A DNA stretch of 64,000 nt from Thelephora terrestris (lineage: Eukaryota; Basidiomycota; Agaricomycetes; Thelephorales; Thelephoraceae), in assembly GCA_015956445.1 (NCBI GenBank), contig WIUZ02000007.1, positions 1,364,001 through 1,428,000 on the forward strand, in the 5' to 3' direction. Below the pieces are notes generated by a model. That model saw only the letters and a program-made list of their open reading frames with translations, had not been told where the DNA came from and did no database searches. Positions 1 to 12,298 of the stretch are shown in pieces (position 1 is the first letter of the stretch; each line of letters begins with the position of its first letter). The position numbers were made by a program, and so were the translations under genes.

Positions 1-1660
1 ACGAAAGAAGCGGAGGGATCAAACTGGTCACTTTCACCTCTCAGACGGCCATCCGTTCTCCCGTGGGGGTCGACCCACTTTCCGCCCTCGTCCATTTGTC
101 CGTCGATTCGCGCTCTCACTCTCTTCCTCTCCTACCCTTTCGCAGGGCTGGGTAGAAAGTGACGAGAGATATTTCAACTGAATGGTGCGATTCTTCTGGC
201 TTCTCAATCCATAGAAGCTTGATGGCAGAAGGGGTCACGCTCTCCAAACCAGGTCACGTGGAACCCTCCCAGCTCTCCCCCTCGACCTCGCGCTCTTCTC
301 GCAAGCTAAGCAGATGATCCGAGGACCTGGAGGATCTCACCAAGAGTGCGGGCATGTGGAGGGAGCCGAGCCAGAAATCGGCGAGATCCTTCTCCCGAGA
401 TTCAATATGAATTGGCTGTGACATTTCTCCACTTTCCGAAACGCTCGTGGGCTCCCATTTCCGGTCATGTGCATCCCACGGATATAGAGCCATATGGACC
501 ATCTGTCCTCCCCAGATCTCTCTCCGCCCTCGCTCCCATGGCTAATCAAGATACCCGGTCGCCTTGAAACAAAAATCAATCACTCACTCTTTTTTTTTTG
601 CTACCGGTCTAAAATCGGCAGAACTCCATTCTCGATCACTTCCCTCTTTGGGTCAGATGGCAGCTATTTCTCGCTCTCCCTCCACGAATTTGGACTCCCG
701 TCTCTGTTTTTTGCGAAACATCCACCCAACCCAAGCACCCGATTTGGAATATATTTGAATATGTCCGCTCCCAGGGGGCCATCGCATGGATCCCACCCAC
801 CAGGTCCAGGGGTAAAAACGCAAAGCCCGTGATGAATCGATCTTCCCGTTGCCGTCGCCTACGAGTATTTTTGTTCTCGTAGACCGAAGAGCGGACCTTT
901 TCCGGGGAATGGTGTGCGGTCCGGAACCCCAGTGAGTGGGGGCGGGGGCGTTACGGTGAGTACGGGGAATGGAAGTAAGACCTTCTCGGATTCTCCATTT
1001 GCGACGACAAGTGTAACGTCCAGGCTTCTTATTCACTGCGCACGAGCCAACACGGTGGAGACTCGCGAAGATCTCAGAAGAAGGCGTTTGCGAGGTACCC
1101 ACCCCATCAGCAGACTCTCCCGAGGTGAGACCTGGGGGCGGGTTGTCAAGTCGGACGTGGTCACCTGTTGATCAGCTCGTAGCTTGCCAGATGAGGGTAG
1201 ATCCGCGACCTGTAGGAAAAACCGTTGTCCCCTCCATGCAGATCCTTGGCTATCCTTGGGTACCTGCAAGGCCATCAGACAAAATCTAGACCCGGTAACT
1301 AGACAATGCTTATATTATCCCAACGAAACGAAACCATCATCGTTATTCGCCGGCTGGTCCAGTGGGAGATATAACATACAAGCGATGCAAGCGATGGATA
1401 AACAAACTCACGCCGAACGATTTCGAACGGCAGCAGATGATACTAGATGTAAGTATGTACTTGAATGAATATGATGATCGCCTTATCCTTCTCCATCAAG
1501 CACCTCCTCCTTTCAAAGCCGTACCACCTCGGTGTCTCCAGCCACCTCAGAGTTCTCCAAGATCGAGATGTTCGTGTCTACTCATAGAATACGGATACAG
1601 TGGGATAATAAAACAGCGCCATTGGCACATCAAACGTATACCGATGCCAACAGATCAGCA
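1..1660. other. No supportable gene
   Basis: Both strands hold only short open frames of about 60-150 codons with no recognisable domain, and no convincing exon chain could be built. The stretch from about 1360 to 1660 lies just beyond the stop of the M50B-like gene on the minus strand and probably includes its 3' untranslated region. A gene running in from the left edge cannot be excluded. Confidence 0.4.
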
Positions 1661-1666
1661 CCACCG

Positions 1667-3078
1667 TCATGTAGGCAAGAATTGCGCTGGATGACCAAAC
1701 GGGATCAACCACCCTACAAAAAGGAAGAGAGAGCGGATCTGTGACGTACCAGCTTCGTAGCGCATCTGGTCGGGCGTCCGTTTAAATACGGCAATTCCAA
1801 GCAAGATGAACGCGATCAAGACACCGGTCTCGAATAGTATCCAAAATATAGCCCATACTGATTTAAGAATAAAGTCGGAAAAGAAGAGAAGTCAGGAACT
1901 TGGTTCTCTCTCCGGATCGAATCCAAAGACTCGTCTCACTCACCGTGGGCCGGTATCGAAGGAAACATGAGGCCGAACTGCGTAGCATCCGAGTCATTAA
2001 CTTTCCGGAAGTATTTGTCGTCCGCGATATCCCCTGGTAAAAACTCGGAGAGTGAGGAAGATCCCGCGATTTTGTGTTTTGGCTCGACGTACAGACGCAG
2101 TAGTAGACGCTTTGGGGTTGGGTTAGTGAAGCGCCGGGTGCGGATACCCAAAGAACTCACTGCATCACCCCGACGAACAGACAATACCACCGGAGTGCCT
2201 GACTGACCACAACGAACGACGTCAACACGGGGTGTCCGTATGGGGACACAGCCAAGAACAGAGCTCACGCGTGGTCGATGAACCAGAATCCGATCAACAG
2301 ACCCTCGTAAAGAATCGTTAGCAGAATCGTGCTGGGCGGGGGGGAAAGGTTCAGAAACGTCCAGATCGAGGGATACGGGAAAAACCTCACAGCTTATCTC
2401 TGACGAGAGCCAACGGGACGATCATGCCGAACCCGATGACCCAACTCATGATTTTTGATACGAGCGTATCGAAACCGGCCAGAATGAACGTCGCGCCAAG
2501 GAACGTGGACCCGATGTAGCCCGCACAAAGGATGAGCGGTGGATAGCCACCTTCGACTTTGGTGCATCCACCGGTGTTGGGATCTATGGAGACTTGTAGT
2601 ATCGTTCCACCTGTAAGAACAGCCTACGACCCATCCAAAAACGTGTTGAGAGAGGAATTGGAGATGACGCCGGGGAGGGATGAAACGTGCGCTCACCACG
2701 ATGATGTGACATAGTTCGTGCCATCCTATCGCAAATAACTTGAGGGGGTTGATCACATTCCTGATGGCTGGTATGTTCCACACCGCGAAGATAACGACGG
2801 CGTAGACGACGATCTATTGAAAGAAAAGAGAGAGGGAGGGGGGACGTTGTGCGGTCGATCAGTGGGGTTTGCGACCGACATCGATTGGCGAAATTGATGA
2901 ACGAACGACGTATAAAACAGGAAGCTACAAAAACGGGGAAATCGGTCGTAAGTGCGCGGGGTGGAGGAGGCTTTTTTCCACACCGGGTGGCTGAAGACCG
3001 CACCTGATACTGAGTCGGAACGAACGGCGCTACATACAGCTTGGGGGCGACCTCTGGTTGGTAGTCCACGACCGGCAT
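1667..3078 (-). CDS. M50B-like (site-2-protease-like) membrane metallopeptidase
   Basis: Multi-exon minus-strand gene. The ATG at 3078 opens MPVVDYQPEVAPKLYVAPF. After an intron of about 200 bp comes a hydrophobic exon with GWHELCH, the HExxH zinc-binding motif of family M50B, set in a membrane segment. Further exons give GGTILQVSIDPNTGGCTK, GGYPPLILCAGYIG and FGMIVPLALVRDK, then DDKYFRKVNDSDATQFG, and a last membrane segment (FETGVLIAFILLGIAVFK). The final exon ends HPAQFLPT and stops at 1669-1667. This order and ending match the fungal M50B-like proteins, which are polytopic and usually about 250 residues long. The family is thought to cleave proteins within or near membranes, but the substrate is unknown. 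I see all the main blocks and no break. Exon boundaries between 2100 and 2400 are the least certain. Confidence 0.88.
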
Positions 3079-4192
3079 GGCGGTGTAAAAAACTTTGCAA
3101 AATCAAACAACACGAAAGTGTTCGGAGTGGAAGAAGGTTGGAAGTCTAGGGGGGCGCAGCGTGGGAGAGAGGGAGGGGACGTGAGGGATGATGAAAGTGG
3201 CCTCGCACATGAGCGCAACAAAGAACCACACCTTTTTAATCCGACAATGGCGGAATGCGCGCGTCGATGCTCAAGTCTCTGATACTGCCGTACGGGCTGA
3301 ACGCGTGGTCGCACGAGGTAGCAGAGGATAGTCGTGTTGGTGAACTTCCGGGGTTGCTTTCAACCTTCACCCTCCCCTTCGACTTAGCCGGGCGGCGGCG
3401 AGACGGGATCGCACGAGGAAAACGCGTGTGCGGAAGCTCATCACGTGCCCCGGAGTTGATCAAGGTCGATCACACCCGCTCCGAGGCAAGAGGAACGTTG
3501 ACAGAAAACGGTCGACTGTGTAGGCCTGTCTGAACCCGAGGCGACTAAGAAAATTTCGAAGTACGTTGCTGAAGTGATCATTCATTCGGTTCACTCAGCG
3601 TTTGTTGCAGGGTCGCAAAGCTGGGCTCCGGCAGACCATCTGGGCTCGGGGGCCTCGTTTATTTCCCCGCTCTTCTCCTGTTACACCCAACCGTCGAACA
3701 AACGGTTCTCGTCCACTGCAATGCTTCTTCAAACGCCTGCCCTATCTCCCTCGCACTTCCAACGGCGATTCCTGTCTGTCCGCGCCCAACGTTCATGTCC
3801 AACGAACTTCTCTCCACCATCTTGAAACGGCAGTAGCCCCTTCAATCGCACACCCACAACAACGGACGGCGCACCTCGAGTAAAAATTAGAGACAGGATT
3901 GTTCATCAAAGTCTTCCTGCGCAAAGCAGCCGTTGCCCTCCCGGAAGTTATCAAGTTCCCGCCGTCAAGCCAGACGAGTCAAAGTCGCTCCAGGGCAACC
4001 CAAACGCTCCTCCGACGCCCGCTAAGCAAACTCGCCGACCAGCCCGTCCGCGTCAGCCCTCTCCCACCCCGCACTTCCCGCCCAGGCTGAGGGCTCCACT
4101 ACACATCGTTCCCGAAGCAAAGAATCCATCATCAAACTTTTTTTACCCTTACCTCAGTAATTCGTCAGACTCGGACCTCACGGACACTAAAT
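3079..4192. other. Intergenic stretch, no clear gene
   Basis: The first few hundred bases lie upstream of the M50B-like gene and should hold its promoter. Short serine/proline-rich open frames on the plus strand (for example 3574-3825 and 3602-3883) could be 5' exons of the orphan gene at 4.9 kb, but I could not join them to it. Nothing firm. Confidence 0.35.
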
Positions 4193-4390
4193 CGGAGTAC
4201 TACCCACCCGCAGTCAGGCCCAGCCCCCGCTGGCGGCTCGCGCGCTCGTCGAATCTTTGGACGCCAACTGCGAGTGAGTCGGAACGGCCCAAGATCTCCC
4301 TCCCTCCCGGCTGTGCAACCCTTTCGGCAACACGGTTAGTTGTCGGATGGTCAAATTGACACGGATTCGTATGTGGATCCCCCCTTTTCA
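4193..4390 (+). repeat. 198-bp direct repeat, copy 1
   Basis: This block is nearly identical to 12299-12496 in the same orientation, with roughly a dozen scattered substitutions and no length change. Similarity starts abruptly at CGGAGTACTACCC and ends after CCCCCTTTTCA. Each copy lies a short way upstream of an orphan-family gene (copies 1 and 3). It may be a conserved 5' exon/intron of that family or an independent repeat. A possible frame with LPPGCATLSATRLVVGWSN is shared by both. Confidence 0.75.
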
Positions 4391-4942
4391 CCTTCCCCCT
4401 CTCCTCTTCCTCTTCTTCATACCTGCTGTTCATGCATGCAGACAAACCTCTCTCTTCGATCTTAGCATCTGCTTGCGTCTGATCAGTTATGGCTATCTGG
4501 TGTCCCAGGTAGGACCACGATTTTCCGTAAAGCAGTCCCGATCTCACGGCGTTCCGGTTTTTAGAATTCCTCCCTCACGTGATGCTAGTGCCCGACTGAC
4601 GGTATTCCACGGTGGGAGGCGGGCAACTGTTGAGTGCTATGCTGTCCCCAAGGTATCGTGACTTTTCTTGCGACAGGGCATTGGGCTTCCTACTACACAT
4701 CTTACCCCAAAAGCCTCCTTACCCATATTTATCTAATCTTTTATATCCCTACCCAAGGTGATCCAGTCCACCGACAGTCCACTTCGGGATCCGAATGCAA
4801 AGCACGGCTCGACGACCTAGGACGGCTATGCTTTCGCCTTGGTGAAAATCATACTGGGGAAGGGTCCGGGGCAACCGAAATGGTACATATATATACACTG
4901 GTTTAGCAACTACCTCTCATCTCTGTCTCTCCCCGTCTAGAC

Positions 4943-6939
4943 GTGCACCGTTACACTCCGATAAAATACAATCAGCCTTCTCATAGCAGCTTTTACACCC
5001 ATCCGACAGGGGACGCCGTTTCCGCTGATCACGACGCATCCTCGCTCAGCGCGGACGGAATGGGCCCTCGCTTACCAGCACCTCATCGTTCGGCGTCAAG
5101 TGATACCTCGGGACGATCTCCCCCGTATGTGTACTTCACCAGGAAGGGCGAAGCGATGTCGCTAGTCAGTCTACCCACCAGCAGTTGCCGGCGGCTACTG
5201 ATGCATCTTACCCCAGGGGCCTCCGCCGTGCTTTCCAGCCCCACCGACGGTTTCTTACACGCACTACCTTCCAACCGAAGTTCAAAACCAAGGAGATGGG
5301 TTAGACTACCAACAAGCCCCGTTCAAAGGCTTTACTCTGAGGCCGTACGCCGTCGATGGCCCTCCTCAAGGTCCCCCCTGCGTCATACCGCCGCAAGAGG
5401 CGAAAGGAAACTCTGTGAGCTCCATCACGTCACTCCCATCTAGTTAACTGATACGTCCAGAACACCCACGTATTCGAATACCAGCGAAGTAATCTCGAAG
5501 GATCAACATCCAGAAGCCTAGAGCCTTCCTTTCCACTGGACGGTACCCCAGGTGGATGGGCAGGTGTACGCCAAGCTCTTGGCTGACAAGACAGAAACTC
5601 ACTAGCTTCGTACATACACAGAACGCGGGGTCCAGCTTCAACAGCCGCGCCTTTGCTTTGGGAGGGGGTGGAGGCCAGGGTCAATTCCAATCGACGAACG
5701 GACCAATTAGGCTGGTTCCGCCCTCGTTGAACGTGCGCAACGACAGACCGGTGAGCGCAGCAATCTTTACTAAACCCATCGCCCTTAGCTGGATTCCAGG
5801 ATTTCTATTCTACGGTGTCTCACACTGCCTCGATATTTGCGTGGCCTCACTGGGGGGAGAGGGGAGGCCGCCACAAACCCTATTCGGGTGCAAGGCCCAA
5901 CCATCAACAAATCCAGTCACCTGGCCCTCCAGCATCTTCTCGACAAAGCGAGGGGGAGATTGATTTACCCTACTACCCTGCGCCCCCACACCCTCACAGC
6001 TTCGGTGACGAGAGAGTAGGAAATGAAGTGCGCCTTGGGGGTGTGCTGCCAGGCTCTCGTTCCTCTAGGACGTCCAGCCAATCCACAGGTGTTCGACGTT
6101 CCGGAAATTCTGGGGAACCGAGGGAAACCGCAAGCCATGCCGAGAAAACCCTCAAAGGTGAACGTAAGCCCAGAAAGAGTCGTAGAGAATTCAACGCTTT
6201 CGTTGCGAAGGTGTGTTTACTGACTGAGATTGGTAATCTGGAGTGAAACCAAGTATCACACCTCTTGGAAGATTCCGTCGGTATCTGTGGTCCCATCCGT
6301 CTGGTCCCGGTTCCAGTAACGTTATACCAGTGCCCTCATAGCCAAGAAGCTTGGGAGAAATGCGCACCTATCAACTTCTGGAACATCAAGTTAACAGATG
6401 CGGCGAACGGAAAATAAGCCAGTCTCCAGGGTGCTGATGACGAGGCATTCAATTACAACGGCGTCGGAAGCTCGATTTCATGTCGACTAAGGGTCCGCCG
6501 AGTTTCGCAGGTGCTCCAAACCTGTTTCTCAGCCCCATCTTCTCTTCCCAGGTTGCTGGCCGCGATATCGGTACCTCGAAGGTAAGGTCTCACAAACATC
6601 CATCTCAAAGACGTCTCAACAAGCGCGATTGTTAGATTCCGACGATGAACAGTAAGACGCCGCAAGGTTTCATCACGAAGAAGAAGCTAGCCTTCAAGGT
6701 GGCCGAGCTGGTGTGGAATTTCAGTGGGGAGATTCAGGTAAGCATATCTTTTGGGTTCGTCCGTTCTTTTTCGACGTCCACTTGGCCAGGAGGAAACCGG
6801 CTGCGCAAATGTAACCTTCCAGAATTTGGTCAAGCTGGTGCGCGTAGCCAGGGCCTCGTGGCAGCCCGTGTTTTACTATGAAGTTCCTATCCCAGCACCC
6901 CGATCGCAACAAGACGTTCCACAATATTCGTTCTCCTGA
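4943..6939 (+). pseudogene. Orphan family copy 1, in-frame stop
   Basis: Multi-exon plus-strand gene of an unnamed family, paralogous to the gene at 7.4-8.8 kb. The N-terminal part is low-complexity and P/Q/G/S-rich (for example YYPAPPHPHSFGDERV), ending in a basic linker (GERKPRKSRREFNAF). Then comes the conserved C-terminal module: YQCPHSQEAWEKCAPINFWN, IKLTDAAN, GADDEAFNYNGVGSS, the basic block TPQGFITKKKLAFKVAELV, and a tail with LVRVARASWQPVFYYEV. Compared residue by residue with copy 2, the frame carries TAA at 6415-6417, right after IKLTDAANGK. The alignment is collinear on both sides of the stop and no splice site removes it. It is therefore likely a pseudogene, unless the base is a sequence error. 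The true start is uncertain; the ATG near 4943 is only a candidate. Confidence 0.6.
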
Positions 6940-7399
6940 CCTTGCCAGAAACCCTCCTGGACCAATCTTTCCTGTTCGTATGGCTCGCTTCGATTGTGCT
7001 TTCTATAACGAATGCTTCTGATGGAATAACAAACTAATCGCAATAAACGTTTTCCAAAAATCTGTCCTGTGCTCTTGATCTGTGCGCTTTTTGTTCGTGA
7101 AAAACTTTCCGCAGGCCGGGACCGCCCGGGCCACGAAGACTCTGAGGCAACATGTGCCGTACGTAAAATTCGTTCAGCATGCCTCTATAATATCGAAGTG
7201 TACATATGAAAATGAAAGATAATGCATAAGATAGAGTATCATGGCTGTACGTGGGGAATCTTTACATAACTGGCGCCTCCAGAGGCCTATAGTGAATGCA
7301 TAAAGTGTGAAGGAAGGACTGACATAAGAGTGAACGAGGAGCCATGAACGGGAACAAACGCTCGGAACAAAAAAAAACGCTCGGAACATAGGGACCACT

Positions 7400-8763
7400 C
7401 TAAGAAGCTGCGGGGGTCTTGTACCACAGCTCCGGTTGCCAAGAAGCTTGGGATACGTTGTGAAGCCTCACAAGATACATATGTTCAAAGGGTACACTGG
7501 ACTGGCTCCCCTTCTGAATGCCGAGTTAGTTGAGGAGGCATTTTGGTGACGTCGGTGTTATCGTACCTCTAGATGGAGCTTGATGATCTTAGCAATGTCG
7601 TGTGCTAATTTTTCCCTCTTAATTGGGACCCGCTCTTTCTTGTGGTTCATGGTCGAGATCTAATGTGGTGTTTAACACACAATCGGAATGCGGAGAACGC
7701 CAGAACAGCAGCACCTGTCTTGCCTTTTCGAGACCTGATTCGTGTCCTAAAATCTGATATAACGGAAGGACTGAGCACCGACGTGAGCCGAGCTGATAGA
7801 TTTACGTACCTCGATCCTTAATGACACAGAAGGCCCGGCGTCCCCCTCCACGAACATTGGGTCGTCACGGCCATGTAGGTTACTGAAGAGCATATTCATG
7901 GCATCGGTGAGTTTGATCCCCTCATTTCCTTCCACAACAAAATCGACGGGAGGGAGGGCCTTCCAGCCTCTCTGTGTGGCATCGCAACAGTACTTTTTTT
8001 GGTGCACCGCCTGGAAGTCGGGGCGTCCCAAGGGATTGGAAAAGCCCGCCTAAAATCCCGTGGTCACCATCTACGGACAAGCGACAGTACTTTTGGGGGT
8101 GCCTACTGGAATATATTCCAGGGTTTCGGGGTCCTGGGGCTTTTTCTCCCGCTTAGATTTCTTCTTGCCTCCCCCTCCTATCTCGTAAGGGCCCAGCCGC
8201 TGCTTCTCCTTGTTTCGGCCCAGGTTTCTGAGGGGATTGGCCTCCGCCTGCGAAGAATTCGCAGGGAACAGCGCCGTTGATTGGTTCCCTTCCATTCCAG
8301 CTGGATGGGAAAGCAACCCCTGGGGCGGCTGCTGAACCCCAAGGTTGAACCCATCCATCATAAAACCATTCTGTGCTGGATGAGCGACATTGAACCCTGC
8401 TGGCTGAGGATGTGGGACAGCGATGTATTGCTGGGGGAGGCCGTCGCGGCCGGAGCCCGCGGCCGTGTCCTCTTGAGGATATGTCGGATTACCGAATGTC
8501 TATCAACGTATTTGTCATTCCACGGAAGATGTGCGCCCGGGGCACCCACGAACCTTTGCAGATGGACCCGGAGGAAGGGAAAGCCAATCTTGGAGCTGGT
8601 CGAAAACCAGTACTTCCGCCGCTATCCCTGGGTCCTGGCCAGGAGAGATATGAGCGGTTGCTGGATATTGTGCATCGCCTGCTTGTCCTTCCGACGTGTA
8701 GATCAGGTTTTCCGAGGAGAGATAAGTCTCCTCAGGGGGATAGTAGAAGTGAGAATTAGACAT
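7400..8763 (-). CDS. Orphan family copy 2, apparently complete
   Basis: The ATG at 8763 gives MSNSHFYYPPEETYLSSEN. Following exons encode a G/P/Q-rich middle and a lysine-rich linker (GGGGKKKSKREKKPQDPE). The C-terminal module reads KKYCCDATQRGWKALPPVDF, EGNEGIKLTDAMNMLFSNL, HGRDDPMFVEGDAGPSVSL, then KKERVPIKREKLAHDIAKII and finally VRLHNVSQASWQPELWY, with the stop at 7402-7400. Intron positions match those in copy 1. The conserved tail, a KLA..IA helix plus a SWQP motif, is shared with copy 1 and defines the family. No known domain is recognised. The disordered N-terminus, basic linker and compact C-terminus suggest a nuclear protein, which is inference only. The last acceptors were chosen by frame and by match to copy 1. 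Confidence 0.68.
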
Positions 8764-9984
8764 CGCGGCCCTCCCGGAAGTTCTGAGTTTGTTTTTCCTG
8801 CTAGCAAAACGTCAATCCCTGGCGTCGTACACAGGATTCAGGTCGGATGAACCTTTTGTGGTGTCTTGGAAAGAAAGTAAGAGGGGAGAGCGACCGAAAG
8901 GGCGGTCTTTAAGGATCCAGCATGAGCAGACCGACAGTGGGTTCACGGAAAAGCAGAAACTGGCTAACAAGCCTCGTGGTTACCAAGAACCGCGGAACAC
9001 ACCTGGGAACACCATGAGTACGTCGTTCGACCTGAAGATGGATAACTAGATACCAGAAAAAGAACACGAAACATCATCTCCGACGATCAACCAGAGGTAA
9101 AGAACTACGTAAGGGGGGGTCAGCAGAACCACATGCGTTCCAAGGTGTGGCCATACCAAGAAACCACAAAAGCGGCCGAGTCGGCTCCGGCGGAAGCTGC
9201 GTATCGCGAGCCAGAGGAAGTGTTTTGAATGAGAAGGGGGTTGACAAAATGCAAAAAGTGAGGCCCATGCCCAGGAACACACAGCCGTGCAAGAAAATCC
9301 GAATCTCCGTCGATTTGTACGCCTCCCTGCTATCGGAGGTAGCCCTGGAGGCACAGACAACGGAGCGAAGGGGAGAGAGAAGAGAGATCACCGAGGATGA
9401 ATGGGAATAAAAGGAAAAAAAATGGCCGCTGGCGCGTCAGTAGAACGACAGCATCTGAGCCAGTGTTTCTGGGGGCTTTGATGATCTGAGCCTTAGATGT
9501 ACTTTGTGACCCAGATATTCATGGATCAAACGCCACACCCCCAATTATCGCGAGTGGCATCAGTCCGACATGCCGTCAAAGAGGGTGGCGGACAAGAACC
9601 ACAGATATCAACGAAGATTTCCGGTCTCTGGATTTAACTTCTGATAAGGAGTGGGTGAAGGAGAAACGCGAGCCCACAGGAAATGAGCAGAAGACATCAG
9701 GGTGATAGGCATGGCAAGATCAGCCTCAGCAAGGCCGGTCCGCTGTGTGGGGGGTAGAAGAACGTTTTCTTCCGCTGTAATCGACAGCCTCGCCGCCGCC
9801 TTATCTCCTTATTTAATTCCCTCGTCCCCAGACGGGCGAATTTCTGGAGTCAAATCACACCATCAACATCGAGGTTAAAATATTTTTTGACGCGAATCCA
9901 AAGGTCACGGGAGGAGAACTCCCCCGTCGTTTACAATGACATATGGCGGGCCAATGGCGACTGTGGCCGAGCTTGAGAAATGAT
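8764..9984. other. No firm gene; weak membrane-like ORF
   Basis: The first part is presumably the promoter region of orphan copy 2. Minus-strand frames at 9391-9046 contain one hydrophobic run (IFLHGCVFLGMGLTFCILS) that could be a transmembrane exon, but I found no convincing neighbouring exons. Around 9420-9980 nothing is recognisable. Confidence 0.3.
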
Positions 9985-9986
9985 TA

Positions 9987-10810
9987 CAGCTGTTTGCGTT
10001 TCGATAGGCCTATTTCCACAAATTTAGGCCCCAAATTTTTATTTACAGCTGGTTGCGTTTCGATAGGCCTATTCCTACAAAATTAGGCCCCGCTTTTTCG
10101 TTCACGTTTTGATGGTATTGGGGCTCGGCATCCTGGCATGACGCAGATGCCGGGGGTAGACGCGCGATGCCGGACCAATCACACGATGCTGGTTCAGGCC
10201 TTACATCATCACTCGCTCCCGTTTTCGTACCCGTCCCAGAAAGATTCCAGTACTTGCCTGGCATTAATCACTAGCTACTGACCACCCTAACTACCAAAAA
10301 CAGAGCGAAAGAGACCAATTTATGACCTGCTGCAGACCGATGTGAAAACCGGCAGGTGCCATGATGCCGGGGTGCCGGCACCAATACCATCAAAACGTGA
10401 ACGAAAAAGCGGGGCCTAATTTTGTAGGAATAGGCCTATCGAAACGCAACCAGCTGTATGTTTTGATGGTATTGGTTCTCGGCATCCTGGCATGACGCAG
10501 CTGCCGGGGGTAAACGCGCAATGCCGGGCCAATCACACGATGCTAGCTCAGGCCTCACATCATCACTCGCTCCCGGTTTCGTACCCGTCCCAAGGAAGTT
10601 CCAGCACTTGCCTGGCATTGACCACTAGTTGCTGACCACCTCAAGGACCGAAAATCGAGTGAAGTAGATTAATTTACGACCCGCTGCAGACTGATGTGCA
10701 AACCGGCCGGTGCTACGATGCCGGGGTGCCGGGCCCAGTACCATCAAAACATAAACAAAAATTCGGGACCTAAATTTGTGGAAATAGGCCTATCGAAACG
10801 CAACCAGCTG
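9987..10810. mobile_element. Outer MITE with TA target duplication
   Basis: This non-coding element begins CAGCTGTTTGCG and ends CGCAACCAGCTG, with inverted ends of about 60 bp. It is flanked by TA on both sides (9985-9986 and 10811-10812), as expected for Tc1/mariner-type insertions. It is interrupted by a second copy of the same family at 10046-10456. Without the inner copy and one TA duplication it is 411 bp, exactly the inner copy's length. Short minus-strand frames inside both copies translate to similar peptides, but they are shadows of the repeat. Confidence 0.88.
10046..10456. mobile_element. Inner MITE nested in a sister copy
   Basis: A 411-bp element with inverted ends of about 80 bp (CAGCTGGTTGCGTTTCG and its reverse complement), flanked by TA at 10044-10045 and 10457-10458. 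The interior (direct match around GGCATCCTGGCATGACGCAG) is clearly homologous to the interior of the surrounding element. The family has therefore inserted into itself at a TA in the sister's terminal repeat. No transposase is encoded, so it must have been moved in trans. Confidence 0.9.
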
Positions 10811-10812
10811 TA

Positions 10813-12298
10813 ATGATTACGTGATGCGGGCCGCGTCCCGTTGGCAAAATCGCGTGACTACCGGTGACGCCCATAGGTAAGTATTAACTCATTCCGTGAA
10901 GTACCCCTGTGGCGAGGACAGTTACTGACTACAGCCGAGATGCATAAGGTACAACGTCGCGCTGTGAACTTCTCCGATTCATCGGGTTCCTTCACGAAGG
11001 AGGGGATTCGCAGCTTGCGACCGTGTACCTCCGCGAGAACCTTCTTTAACAAACCCGACCCGGATTCACCAATGAGTTTTCCAACAGGAAAAATATCCCC
11101 ATTGTCAGGTCGCCGCTTCTCTAGGGCGTCTGATTTCTGCCGCTCTTCGGATGGAGATCTATATCCGAAATCTTAGCAGTACGTCCATTGGCAAGCCCAA
11201 AGTCAGGAAGGTTCTTATCCCCAAATTTAGGTGTCGGAGACGCCTTGCAAGCAATGTGACCTCCTGGAATATCTCTTCTGCGGGCTTGCGTTCGACAGGT
11301 CTGTTCCCTCGGCGGCGCCCGGATGTCACGGTGAAATGGAGGATGTATGTAGAGATCGCACTCCAATGTGTACGCGATTGTGACCTTGCACTCTCGCCGT
11401 CAGTCAAAAACTTTCACACAGCTTGTTTCTGTGGCATCAAGGGGGCATCGGGTGTAAAGTTTCTACGGAACGCGAGGTACGACGGATTATACACAAACGC
11501 CTCTGCCTCATACCATGTTTGTCTGCAAGGAGCTCTCACTCTGCACCAATCGTGATGGAAAGCACTATGGGAGGACGGAGATTACTCCCTTATCTACACG
11601 TGCAGCATTGGCCCGGGCCTCATGATAGCCCCAAATGCGGCTGACATTTCTGGTATGCTAGAGCTAAACCCGACGCATCCGACAAGTACTTGACCCCAAT
11701 CGAGCTCTAGCACACTGATAGCTGATCGGCGCGAGCTAAAGGTGTTACCCCCGTTTTGAGATTGTTCGCAAGCAGTGACCTAGCCTTCATGACGCTGGTT
11801 CAATACCCCAGTTCCTCTGTGGACGTGATGCACAACGAGGTGGTGGATTATATGCGTGGCACAGATGACCCTAGCACGTTTGCTCGTTGTTTTACCGTTC
11901 CCAGATTCCATCGAGAGAGATAAGACGGCTCATCAACACGTCCTGTTCCTTGAATTCAAAACCCATACAGCGCTCTAATGCTTCGATGTCGCTGGCGCAC
12001 CATCCCGTAACAAAAAATTCCCCTTTGTCCCTCTACCGACCCAGGTTCTATTCCCCTTGCCCGTTCGTTCGAAAGGATACCGGTCAATTCCGCCTCCACC
12101 CCAACCCACACCATCTCACTGCTTGATCAGCCCCCAGAATTTCTCGTCATCCGAAACCACTCCACACATGCTATTTGGCACTGCAGCTTTCAACAACATC
12201 AGCGACCTTGCCCGGACTCAAGGACACTTAGCCTCCTTCTCATTCTCCCTTCTTTCCACCCGCACGAACCACCGGACCTCCATTGTTTCTTCCTATTT
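10813..12298. other. Ambiguous stretch, possible broken exons
   Basis: A plus-strand frame at 10940-11176 and an overlapping minus-strand frame (about 11166-10862, with VLAEVHGRKLRIPSFVKEP) both look mildly protein-like. A good plus-strand donor (GTAAGT) sits near 10877. I cannot decide between them and see no domain. The rest contains only short frames. It may include 5' parts of orphan copy 3. Confidence 0.25.

Noticed and set aside
653-1102. 149-codon minus-strand frame
   Set aside because: No domain, no splice context, and an arginine/tryptophan-rich composition typical of a chance frame.
8281-8850. 189-codon plus-strand frame
   Set aside because: It lies antisense to the well-supported exons of orphan copy 2.
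10043-10618. Two similar minus-strand frames (10043-10264 and 10436-10618)
   Set aside because: Each lies within one of the two nested MITE copies. Their similarity comes from the repeat, and homologous MITEs do not encode proteins.
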